A stretch of DNA of 64,000 nucleotides from Tillandsia leiboldiana. Its lineage: Eukaryota > Streptophyta > Magnoliopsida > Poales > Bromeliaceae. Made by a program: the position numbers and the translations under genes. The stretch lies in assembly GCA_029204045.2 (NCBI GenBank), contig CM055060.1, forward strand, positions 51,419,378-51,483,377, given 5' to 3'. The notes beneath the pieces are model-generated. The model was not told the origin of the DNA and searched no databases. It saw only the letters and a program-made list of their open reading frames with translations. Below are positions 49,206 to 59,761 of the stretch, piece after piece. The first letter of the stretch is position 1; the number at the start of each line of letters is the position of its first letter.

Positions 49206-50003
49206 GTATTGTTTTCCTTCTACTTGCTTATTGCACCCGCACTAAAATAAAAAGAATTTAAAGCAGCATCTTAATTACATGAGAAAAAGATCAAGCTAGT
49301 GGAGCTTCTATTTTTATGCTTTATAAGGTGCAGATCGGGAGAGAGCACGAACCCTAAGCAACGGCAGAGAGACATCCATTTCTGGTGAGAATTAAATACT
49401 CAAATTCGCAGTAGATAAAGATGCACTGTGCATAGGTAAAGATGTGGGTTTTAGAAGGTTGGGAAGGAAAGACTATGCCTCGTGGGAGCCACTTTCTCGG
49501 ACCCACAGGTGAGAGAGAGAAAGAACGAAGGAGGGCCCATAAAAATATAGACCCACCTTCTAAGACCCACATTTGCAAATTAATGAAGGAGTCGAAAGAT
49601 CATAAAAGAAGGGGACACGTGAGAGATAGAGAGAACAGTGGAGGGCCCACAAAAAAAGGCTGAGAAGGGAAACTATGCCTTGTGCCACAGTTCCGAAATC
49701 ACGAAGAGCCCGTTGAGAATTTGTCATTTAATAAAATTGTATTGATAGCTTATTCTAACTTCTCTCAAAATGTACTAAGAATTAATTCAAGCTCCTTAAA
49801 TCACTTTTGTGCATGCACGTGATAATAGTGTTAGTCATGTCGATTTATAGATCGACGTAGCATTTGTAATAAACTTTCTATGCTTGAAAATTAACATATT
49901 TCATTTCAAGTAGAGATCTAGCTAGAAGCAAGGCTAATTGACTCATAACAATGCTTCCCTTTCTTGTTTAAAATATCGCAGATGATTGTTAATAGCACGA
50001 AGA
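49206..50003. other. Intergenic DNA with a small foldback
   Basis: An inverted repeat of 19 bp (ATGTGGGTTTTAGAAGGTT at 49442, its partner at 49554-49572) has two mismatches. The words AGACTATGCCT and AAACTATGCCT also recur (about 49472 and 49669). No gene is seen; MYB exon 3 is absent. Confidence 0.5.
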
Positions 50004-50459
50004 TGCGACACCCCAATAATTTCACATCGGATAGAAATGAGGTTATCATTGAATTTATAAGAGATCATGAACACGAATAATAATAACTGGACTTAAACAT
50101 TTTGGACCGGTAGTTGGACCCAACGAGTTATTATTGTTAGTGGGTCGGATCGTTACATTTGGTATCAGAGCCGATTACCAGCCGAAAGTGTGTGACGAGT
50201 CTTGGCTGAGTCATGATCTGAAGTGCGAGACTAGCGAGACAAGTCTCACATCGCCTAGTGATTTTGAGTTGTGTGTGTTTTTCGACTGACGAGGACGTCA
50301 GTCCTAAACGGAGAGAGTTTGTAACACCCCAATAATTCCATATCGGATAGAAATGATATTGTAATTGAGTTTATAAGAGAACATGGAATAATAATAGCTA
50401 AGGTTAAGCATTTTGGGCTGGTGATTGAACCTAACGAGTTATTATTACCGAGTGGAACA
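50004..50459 (+). mobile_element. TRIM-type miniature LTR element
   Basis: Two similar short direct repeats (50004-50157, 154 bp, and 50320-50459, 140 bp), each containing ACACCCCAATAATT and ATCGGATAGAAATGA, flank a 162-bp core. The core starts with TGGTATCAGAGC (50160-50171), the initiator-Met primer-binding site, and ends with the purine run AAACGGAGAGAG. It encodes nothing, so it must use proteins of other elements. No clear target duplication was found. Confidence 0.8.
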
Positions 50460-51352
50460 TATAATGAAATCAAGAAACTAGTAGAACACGGTGCTAAATA
50501 AAAAAGTGCAACCTTGAGCCACTCCCTCGGAGAACTGCTTACTTATGAACCGCAACGAAGATAGTAATCTCAACGCTATAAATACATCGTCATCGGAAGA
50601 ATTGTGCACTGGAGTCAGGGCCGACAATATGAATCGACATGGCAGTGATACGCAGATTACTAGCAAGGGTGATCTTTGGGACTCACTAGTTGTCACGCCC
50701 CGGGTGTAAACCAGAACCCAGGCCCGTCTACAGATCCGCCGTGCACACGGAATTTCCCGCGTACACGAAGCGCCAATAACCTGCTCAGATATAAGAATAA
50801 TAATAAAGAGCATAAAACAGAGCTGAACTAAAAACTAATACATCTCAGACTGAAGCTGGAAATAAAATACAGTACATCTGTAAAAATAATACATCTGTCT
50901 CTCCCAGCTCACCAAAATGATACAACCAGCTGGCTAAAGCCAGACCCAAAAGTAAGGTATAACCGTCTGAGGAAAAATAGGTACACCAGCAGTCCAGCTA
51001 ACTCGCTCATCCTGCCTCGAGGTCTATCTACTCGGCCGTCCTCTCTCATCGACCCGCCGCTGAAAGCCCAACAGCACCCGCAGAAGACACTGCAAAACAA
51101 GGGAGAAGAAAAAGGGGAAAGAAACATGGGGGTGAGAACTACTAGTAAACCAGTAGCCTCCCATAGTGGGTAAAGCCTCAAACTCCGACGCACCCACTAG
51201 GTCTACCAGAGGCAAAAAGGAAAGGAGAAGAAGAGTGGTAAGCAATAAAACTGTTGAAAAAGGAAACTACCACTACTATGCCTCTAAATGCATCAGTAAA
51301 CGAACCGTCCCAGTAACCCAATCTAATCGCTAGTAAAAACTAGTAACCCAAT

Positions 51353-51510
51353 CATCGCCGGGCATATAAAGCCGCGCCGATGTGATAGCAAAACTCCTGC
51401 TGCCGCCCTCATCATCGGGCAAATAAAGCCGCGCCGATGTGATAGCAAAACTCCTGCTGCCGCCCTCATCATCGGGCAAATAAAGCCGCGCCGATGTGAT
51501 AGCAAAAACT
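51353..51510 (-). repeat. LTR minisatellite, about 3 units of 57 bp
   Basis: Units containing ATCATCGGGCAAATAAAGCC and CGCCGATGTGATAGCAAAACTC follow one another three times. The related LTR at 38363-41721 has only two (about 39028-39150). Confidence 0.85.
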
Positions 51511-51689
51511 CAATCACTGTCTGACCCCCATGCTCCGGAGGGGAACTCGAGGGGAGCTACCCGCACGAGGAAAGTAACCATGTCACAAGTATCATAAAAA
51601 CTGGATTGGATCACTACAATGCCAAGTGGAACAAATACCTCCACTAAAAGAAAACCCTGATTCCAAATCTGATGCATAAATACACATAC

Positions 51690-51950
51690 GGTCAACCGCC
51701 CAATATCCGCGGTTGCCGCAATACCCACCGTCAACAATCAAGCCAAACAACCGACACCCGGTCAACCGCCCAATATCCGCGGTCACCGAAATAACCCATA
51801 ATCACAATCATGTCCCACATCCGACATCCGGTCAACCGCCCAATATCCGCGGTCGCCGCAATAACCCCCAATCCACAATCGGGTAAAATAATCTGTATCC
51901 GGTCAACCGCCTACTATCCGCGGTAGCCGCAATACCCCACAACCCATAAT
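51690..51950 (-). repeat. LTR minisatellite, 4 units of about 70 bp
   Basis: Units starting GGTCAACCGCC begin at 51690, 51760, 51830 and 51901, parallel to 39328-39575. Confidence 0.88.
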
Positions 51951-53394
51951 AAAGTACCACCTGTCCCCGACCCCAAGGTCTCAGCTACACTATTCTGAAC
52001 CCCTGCTCAAACCCGAGCAACATGAACCACCTGCCTAAAGAATAAGGAGAAAAGAAGCAAACAAGGTTTCTCCTAAGTCAAGTCCAACATGATAATGTAG
52101 CGATAAGAAATGGCTTAACTAGATGTCCATACAAGCATGCAAAAGTCCCGGAAAGATAGAAAGAATACAGATATCATTTTCTGACTTATGTTTTAGCATG
52201 ATAACAATTCCTAGCATTCAATATAGTATGATATCCCAAGTCCCATAACCGTTCTCACATGAATAGTAAATATTAAACATATAAACCGCTACTCGCCCAC
52301 AAATAACTATCCACCTATGCATGTCCAAAAATATCCCCAAGTGGAACCCACCATCCAGGTAAATTACATGGCCTCAATATTATAATCAAATCCACATGGA
52401 AGGTTATGTGCTAACATAGCAATCCACATGTCCAAACCCACATGCATATCCCAACCACGAGTATTGATCAATCAATAAGTCCAATAATAGGATCTCTCTA
52501 ATATTCGTAGTGAGTATGTCAGAAATAGAGGAATATAGCAACCACCTACCTCGATCGTGAAGCACGAATCCATATACACCCATACTCCAGGTAAAAACGG
52601 CATGCCGCAAACACTGCAAAGGTAACCCAAACGGCGTACAATTAATCCAAGAAATGCACAATATGCCGTTGTCCATACAACCAGCCCCGAAAATGGCCAA
52701 ATTTTACATGCGAGAAGAACTCGGAAAAATCCAAAAAAATAACCACTGCGATCCTCGTGGAGAGCTGATCGAAACGAGTACTTGCACGTCCAAATCCGAC
52801 ACCTGTAGGTCAAGAAACAATTAGAACATCGCCGTAAGCCAAAACCTTCACGAACACAAGCCTGCAGAAACTCAGTCCCAAAGAAGCTTAATTAGCACCA
52901 TCGAAGAGTCCTCTAAAAATTCCGATAAAAATACGGGTGCGTTCCTCACGAAGCGCAGATATCGATCGAGTCCTCACATGTCGAAATCCGATACCTGAGT
53001 GCAGAGATAAAAATTCGACAAACCTCCGCTGTCCAGAAAACCCATCAGCAGAAAAGGGGTTCAAAGATGCCTCGTAAACCATGCCAAGAACTCAAAATGA
53101 AGTCAGGTGATCAACAAGAAAATCGAAGGCTACCTCTCGTGAAACCAATGCCGTGAAAATCGTCCAATAATTCCGTCGGAGTAGCTCTGTGGACCTCGTG
53201 GACCAAAACGAGACGGAAATGGGCCACCGAAGAAGAAACATCGCACTGCACCGAATAGCCAAAGCCGTCGATGTCGCGCCCTCCAAAAATTCTGAAACTC
53301 CCTCGAGAGATGCAGCACAAGATGAGGAACAAAGTAGCTTGAGGGCTCAGTCGCAGAGGAGCTCGGGAAAAGCCCGAAAAATCCAAGGTGAAAG

Positions 53395-53830
53395 GCTATT
53401 TATAGCCCAAGCCCACAATGAAGGGGTTCGGATTCGGGCGCCGGATTCGGGCGCTCGAATCCGGCCCAAGCCCAACACTGTGTCACCCGCTCCGCGCCCC
53501 GCGCACGCGCGCCCGCTAATCACGGCGCGCCACATGGCGACGCGGTCCACGGCGGGAACCATGGGCTTCAGTTCACGCCGGATCCGCCGGGTCACTGCTC
53601 CCGCCAATGAGCGGGCGATGGATCCGGCCGGATCCGCCGGATCCATCGTGCGCCGCGCCTGGCGCACCTGTCGCGCGTGCATTGACCGGCCAATCCCTGT
53701 GTGCCACGTGTCACCGCTCCACTCGTTGCGCCCGGTGCACGCATCTGATGCACCCGCCGAACCCGAAGCCGCCACGTGTCCCCAGCGCGTCCAATGGGGA
53801 GCCGCCACATGGCACACCCAACTCTGAACA
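53395..53830 (-). promoter_or_regulatory. LTR promoter: TATA box and G-box modules
   Basis: On the minus strand a TATA box (CTATAAATAG, about 53396-53405) lies below G-box cores CCACGTGT (about 53704 and 53771) and a changed CCACATGG (53804), with CCAAT close by. Confidence 0.55.
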
Positions 53831-54225
53831 CCGCACCCGCGCCCGCGCTCGCCCACGCCCGCGCCTGCCCGTGCCCGCGCTGCCGCCCTCCGCCGCCTGC
53901 CGCCGCCACCGGCGCTTTCCCGGCCGCTGGAACAGTAACTTTAGCCTCGAAATCCGTGTTTGCGCATCCGGGCTCCGAAAAATACTAGTAAATAGCCCAT
54001 TTTCATCTTTTTGCGCGCTGAGTCCAAATTTGAAGTCCGTTTTGCCAAATTCCACTTCTAAAATTTATCAATGGCATCCGGAAAGGTATTCTTAATCCAA
54101 ATTTCGCGCTGGGTCCAATCTTGAGGTTCGAATTGCGCACAAGCACCTCCAACACACCGAAAAACCTCCATAAGTCGCTGATCATACTGCAAAGGCTCTG
54201 TTGAGATTCGGGTCATCACACTAGT

Positions 54226-54445
54226 TGCTGACTTAATTGCTTTGGATATATAGTTCTTCATCACTAGTAGCTTCTCAATATTCAGATATGTGGAACAATG
54301 AGAGCATATTTACAACTTATGATCATATATAGTCATGTGTTGTTTAATGATGGTGCATATGAGTGAGACATGGAAATGATACGAGGACACTACTCAAACC
54401 ATTTATTACTCTACATGCATCTTGGCTGATTACATAGTTGTTTTT
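54226..54445. other. Short intergenic stretch
   Basis: It continues the sequence interrupted by the solo LTR. Nothing recognised. Confidence 0.5.
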
Positions 54446-54740
54446 AGGCTAAATTACAGAAAACCTCCTCATAATATACGGCTTTTTCACTTTGCCCCCC
54501 TGTCTTTCAAAAGCCTACATTTTGTCCCCTCGTAATTCTAGAATTGTGCATTTACATCCCCGCCGTCAGCATTCCGTTAGTGAGCCGTCAATTTCTTAGA
54601 TAATATACCGAAAATATCCTTCAACCCCTTCTTCTCCCAATCGCTCCGAGGTCGAGTGCTACCGCCGCCGCCGTCGTCGGGAGCCCCCGGCGATCGTCGG
54701 CGCAGTCGCCGCTCGGCCCCGCGCGGCTAGGCGCGGCAAC

Positions 54741-54989
54741 ATGCAGCGACGGGTGCTCGCTCTTGGCGCATGGCACGCCAGGCTGATCCTCGAGCAGGGG
54801 GAGGCGGAGCACCGGGCCCTCGCGGCGGCGCTGGCGAGCGGGAAGGAGGCGACAGTGGTGGAGTTCTACTCCCCTAAGTGCCGCCTCTGCGCCTCCCTCC
54901 TCGACCTCGTGCTCCAGGTCAAGTCCCGGAACTCCGACTGGGTCTCCTTCGTCCTCGCCGACGCCGAGAACGAGATGTGGCTCCTCGAG
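54741..54989 (+). pseudogene. Captured first exon of a thioredoxin-like gene
   Basis: From the ATG at 54741 there are 83 codons up to a splice-donor-like GAG/GTATCG at 54990. The frame stays open upstream to about 54630, so the original start may be further 5'. It encodes VVEFYSPKCRLCASLL, a thioredoxin-fold strand and helix with a CxxC pair (CRLC), then VLADAENEMWLLE. The rest of the fold (cis-Pro loop, last strands) is missing because exon 2 was not captured. High GC is unlike the surrounding DNA. Without the C-terminal half no redox enzyme is expected, though a short chimeric peptide could be made. Confidence 0.72.
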
Positions 54990-55309
54990 GTATCGCGCTC
55001 TTAATGTTCTTCTTACTCTTCTCTCTCTGCTTGTAGGAATCATAATTTTTTTATAAATATGTTTGAATTGCTGTAACGTAACCAAATTTCTTCATTATTT
55101 AATCAATTAAGATTTTTTGTAGAACGACTCACTCCCATTGATGTATGTATCATGCTTTTCACATTACCCCTAGAATTTAGGGAAAAAAATGCACTTCACT
55201 TTGCCAGATCCCTTATTTATAGTAGATTATTTATCTTACCTCTAATTGATTAGATTGTTGAGCATGAGTACTCTATGACATCAATAAGAAAATGCTCAAG
55301 GAAATGATG

Positions 55310-55500
55310 CGGGTGCCCAGGGCGGCGGCGCGGCTCCCATGCGCGGCGCGTGCTTGCGGGTGCCCTTGTGCGCGATGCAGCAGAGAAGGCCCGCCCGGAT
55401 CTGCTCCCCTCCGGCTCCGGCTTCAACGGCGGCGACGACGTGGAGAAAAGAACTAGGGTTTCGTCTTGCCTTCACGTTGAGGGAGGAAGAAGATGGGTTA
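55310..55500 (+). pseudogene. Possible second captured gene fragment
   Basis: A GC-rich open stretch in the right half of the Pack-type element encodes VRDAAEKARPDLLPSGSGFN and further plausible protein-like sequence in the frame of 55350. No family is recognised. It may be a second exon from another gene or a misjudged GC-rich leader. Confidence 0.35.
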
Positions 55501-55658
55501 GAAGGAGGGCATTATTATCATTTCGCATGTTCTGTTAATCCCGTTATCCCCTAAAAATAATTTTGTAATTACGAGAGGGCAAAATGTAGGCTTTTGAAAG
55601 ACAGGGGGGCAAAGTAAAAAAACGGTATATTATAGGAAGGTTTTCTGTAATTTAGCCT

Positions 55659-55951
55659 TATTTTTAAGAATGAATCAGAGAACCTATGGCTATGCTATGA
55701 ATGAACCATATATGAAAAGACAAATATAGAAACGGAGAGAGAGCTCATTTTATTGTAGTCATTATTTAGTATTTAATAATTAAATTTGACCATATTTAGG
55801 AAATCTCATTTGCTATCATTTTTGTTAGTGTGTTCTACTAAATAAATTTTTTGATCCACACGTATCTCTTTTTATCTCAATAGTTACGTGATCTTCCATT
55901 TGTATATAAAAACTCATTTGTTCTTTGAGAAAGAAAATTTTTATTGAAATA
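55659..55951. other. AT-rich intergenic DNA
   Basis: No feature recognised. Confidence 0.5.
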
Positions 55952-56351
55952 TGTCACACCCCGGGATAAAATAGCTGTCACTTTCTGAGACTGTCTATTT
56001 GGTCAGTTCGGGCACACCAACAGACCCGCCAATCGGGCATGACCTCTCCATACCCGAAAGGAACGGTAACATTCACAACAATACAAACAAGCGTATGCGG
56101 AAACTCAATATCAGAGAAAAAACCACTACTAACTAAAACGTTCATTCAATAACTTACCAGTTTAAAATTTAAATGAAAGCAACACATGAGTGAACCACAA
56201 TATGAAATTAATTACATTTTTCTCTTTCAGCTTTAAATTTAAACATTATTATAATTTACAATCATTTTTCTCACAATACATAGTTTACTCAAAATAACCC
56301 AAAAAGGTAATAACTGCTAGACCCTCTAGGTCTCTATGCTGCTGGATCCTT
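55952..56351 (-). repeat. LTR start fragment
   Basis: TGTCACACCCCGGGATAAAA and a downstream CAGACCCGCCAATCGGGCAT resemble the terminal region of gypsy LTRs seen in minus orientation. It is cut at 56351 by the next LTR start. Confidence 0.5.
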
Positions 56352-57345
56352 TGTCACGCCCCGGAGGTTCTAAAAGAGCAGAAAGACGTGTATATTTTTT
56401 TTTCAAAAAAATTAACCTCGCTTCTGGTGTGCGCCAGACCCGCCACATATACAAATTCACTCCACAAACGGACGGAGTCTCCTTTGTATATGTACGGCGT
56501 TGCAAACACGACTTGTACTTTAACCATGCAATCACAGAGCAATAAAAAGAGGAGATCCCACTTAACCATAACTATAATCACCACAACACGGATGAAAGTA
56601 TAAATCCATAGGTTTGAAAATCAGTGCCCACACGACACTTTGAAAACACTTTCGAAACCATTTTGATATTTGAAAACAAGCCACATATATAAGTCAAAGA
56701 AAGCATAGATACAAGATGTCATCCCTAAGCTAGGATCTCAACCCAACATCCACATTATTCCACTAACAAGCAAACATAAGCACACTAACCAAACGCAATA
56801 GAAAGATAACCGAAAGTAATAAAACGAAGCCTCAAACGGCTAAGGTCCTATAAACGCTGTCTCACCGTCGTCCCGGTTCCCACCCCTGCTCGGACCTGTC
56901 ACAGTGTGGGTAGTCAGTGACTGATAAAGTAGATGATGAACAAGTAAATGCTATAAATACTGTAATGAACAAACCGATACACCAGAGTATTCCACTTCCC
57001 CCTCATGAATTGCCATTTCCCCTGTTGAAATCATGCTGGGCACCTACCCCAGAGTTACTTCACTCATTCCTTGGTGCTTTTAACCCCTCTACTGCCCAAG
57101 AAGCAGTCGCCTCACCGTGAGGGGTCCCCATCATCACTAGTTGTGGAGTACACGGGTCAACGTACCATCTTTCCAAAAAAATACACCCTGTGCGGTGGTC
57201 AGACCGCCGGTGTGCGTGTAAGCAATTATGAGCATATATGCCGAAACCGGCATGTAATACGGCACCGCGACCTCAGTCGCCTCAGTTAGAAATAAAAACG
57301 AGATTCACATGCAATGGGGTTAGACAGTTTACCAAAGAAACATCT
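56352..57345 (-). repeat. Gypsy-type LTR fragment (family with TGTCACGCCCCGGAGG end)
   Basis: It starts TGTCACGCCCCGGAGG and is homologous along its length to 57346-58540, sharing ACAGTGCCCACACGACAC-type and CGTACCA(T/C)CTTTCC blocks. It breaks off where the next copy begins, which suggests nested insertion of two members of one family. Confidence 0.65.
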
Positions 57346-59389
57346 TGTCACGCCCCGGGAGCAATTTAAAAGCATAAAGCGGTTTTTTTTTTTTTTTTTT
57401 GAAACAGGCTCCCGCGTGGCACGTGCACAGACCCGCCACATATACAAGATCTCCCTTGTATATGCACGACGTCCCATAGCCCGAATAGAAACATCAACCA
57501 CCAAGCTATAACAGTTACGAGTTACTAGAGTATGAATTTGAAAGCGCTAACATCTTACTCCATTAAACGGCGCACACTCGGCGCATCAAAAGGTTTGAAA
57601 GGATGAATCCCCAAGTTTTGAAAACAGTGCCCACACGACACTTAATTTTCTAAACCCATTTTCGTAGTCCCCTTTTGGGTATGAAAACCCGCGTCCACAC
57701 GACGCGTCCATAAACCATATTTTGAAAGCATAGTTCTATAAAATATATATTCATTTGACAAAACATAAAGCCTCCCCCAACATCCACACCATACACATCC
57801 TACACATCCACATGCACAGTAATCGACCATAAAGGAAAAAACCCCACTAAAAACGAAAGAAGAAAGAGGAACTGACCGAGGAAAACTCACACCTCATCCA
57901 GTGGCGTCCTCACCATCATCCTGGTCCCCAGACACAACCGGACCTGTCACACAGTGGGAGTCAGTGATACAAAGAGCAAGGAGTAAACGTAAGAACTGTA
58001 AGATGCTAATATGACTGAAAGTAAAACAAACCGAAAAGAACCAGAGCATCCGCACTCCCCATCGTGCAGTCAACCGTAACCCCCTGTAAAAACCGGACCG
58101 AGCACCTGCCTCGGCAATCCCAAAAACCAGACCGAGCACCTTCCTCGGCAATCCAAAAAAAAACCAGACCGAGCACCTGCCTCGGCAATCCACATCGCTC
58201 TCACCTTGGTGCTTTTAACCCCCCACCTATAGGGGCCCCCACTACGTCACCTTGTGGGGTACACGGGTCAACGTACCACCTTTCCGGAAAAGTATACCAA
58301 TGCGGTGGCCAAACCGTTGGTGTACGTGCAAGCAGCCTTGAGCATAGTAACCATAATAAAACGAGTATCCACCTGCGACACTCGTTGATCCAAACCGTAT
58401 AAGTGTCGATATCCGTGACGAGTGTCCACCTGCGACACTCATTGCTCCAAACAATATAAGTCCCGATACCCGTGCAAAACATAGGGTTAGACAACCACTC
58501 ACAAGTAACATAGAGCACCGCGACCCTCAGTCGCCATAAATAGCAATGATAATAATCAGTAAACATAAGAAGGGGTTAACAAGACTTTAACATGCAATTA
58601 CTTTACTCTTACAAATTACCCTAAATTCCAGACTCCAAAAACGTCGAAAAAGGTACCCACCTTTCGACTTCCGAATAGTCGTACCGATCACTGTCCCGAT
58701 CGCAAGTATGCCCCGAACAACTATACCGTTGTTCGGGGAGGGCGAACTGCCCGTCTAGTCTCCAACCGCGACATTCATTTATCCGAAGGTCCACGTCACC
58801 CACAATACCCCTTAATATGATAAACATAACAATAACGAAATTACGCGTAGAGAGGTTCTAAGGGTGTACCCACCTGAAACGAAGATAAACAACCGTGCCC
58901 GCGACCCTCCTAAGTGTTCAACACCACCCGCGGGCCTAATAAAATATCCAAACAATATAAAACAACACATTACCCCAAACTGGCAAAATCAATGGTCCCG
59001 ACTACCGAACCAAAAATCCCTTTTATCCCAAAACAAAATATCGACGAAAAACTCCGTGTCCAAAATCCCTCCGGTTGCAAAACCGTACATCCGACGCGAT
59101 CCGATTGTCGATGAGGCAACTGACGGAAACCGGCTCCAATCGTTGCCTTGACGAAATCCGCGACGAAAAACAACCAAGTGGAGGGTCATTAGACGAAAAA
59201 CGAAAACCACTGTGCCAAGCGGACGTCAAGCGGACTGCACCAATAAGCAGACTGCGCCATCCAGCAAAAACCATCGACGAAAACACCAAGAACACCATCA
59301 AACCAAAAATCGTCGACGAAAACACCATCCAGCAAAAACCGTCATGCAGAAACCGTCGAGCAAAGAGAACCGTTGACGGTTGCTGCTTA

Positions 59390-59761
59390 ACCCGCGCGGG
59401 CTGTCGCGCGGACACTGGCTGCGCTGCGGCGCAGGTAGCGGGGAGGCGCAGGCTGCAAGGGCGTGCGGGTAGCGGCCTGACAGCAGCGCGCGGCGCAGCC
59501 CCGGTAGCATCATGATGCAAGCCCGGCAGCAGCGCGGTGCAAGACTGGCAGCGGCGCTGCGCGTAGCGCGCGCGGGGCGCAACCAATAGGCGCGCGCGGG
59601 GGCGCAACTAGCGGGCGGGCGTGCGCGCGGGCGGCGGCCTGACAGCAGCGCGCGGCGCAGCCCCGGTAGCATCATAGTGCAAGCCTCGCAGCGGCGCGGT
59701 ACAAGGCTTGCAGAGGCACGGCGCGCAGGCAGCAGCGCGCGTGTGGCGCATGCGGCGCGCG
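59390..59761. repeat. GC-rich imperfect tandem array, left part
   Basis: Units containing GCGGCGCAGCCCCGGTAGCA and GGCGCGCGCGGGGGCGCAAC occur about every 160 bp (59490 and 59652). The array resumes at 62934 beyond the solo LTR. Confidence 0.75.

Larger units (their letters stand above)
50691..54220 (-). mobile_element. Solo LTR, gypsy, target CTAGT
   Basis: A 3530-bp LTR (TGTCACGCCCCGGG to CGGGTCATCACA) has perfect target copies CTAGT (50686-50690 and 54221-54225). It is the same subfamily as 38363-41721. ORFs in its GC-rich part (53189-53910) are overlapping artefacts of base composition. Confidence 0.93.
54446..55658. mobile_element. Pack-type TIR element carrying host gene fragments
   Basis: Inverted ends starting AGGCTAAATTACAGAAAACC on both sides stay similar for about 110 bp (left 54446-54560, right 55550-55658) and enclose 1.2 kb. 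The inside is unlike the ends: a GC-rich exon of a thioredoxin-like gene (54741-54989), an AT-rich intron-like part, and a second GC-rich fragment (about 55310-55500). No transposase is present. The flanks show only an imperfect duplication (TGTTTTT against TATTTTT). Capture of host exons between TIRs is the Pack-MULE pattern, although Mutator membership is not proven. Confidence 0.78.

Noticed and set aside
49442..49572. Small foldback as a microRNA gene or MITE
   Set aside because: Only 19 paired bases with a loop of about 90 bp, no target duplication found, and no sign of a conserved mature sequence.
50160..50171. TGGTATCAGAGC as part of a tRNA gene
   Set aside because: No tRNA cloverleaf around it. 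It is a primer-binding site complementary to a tRNA end; the same holds at 9558, 19948 and 38344.
53189..54095. Open frames up to 212 codons on both strands
   Set aside because: Same cause as above: GC-rich U3 of the solo LTR at 50691-54220, with similar frames in every related LTR.
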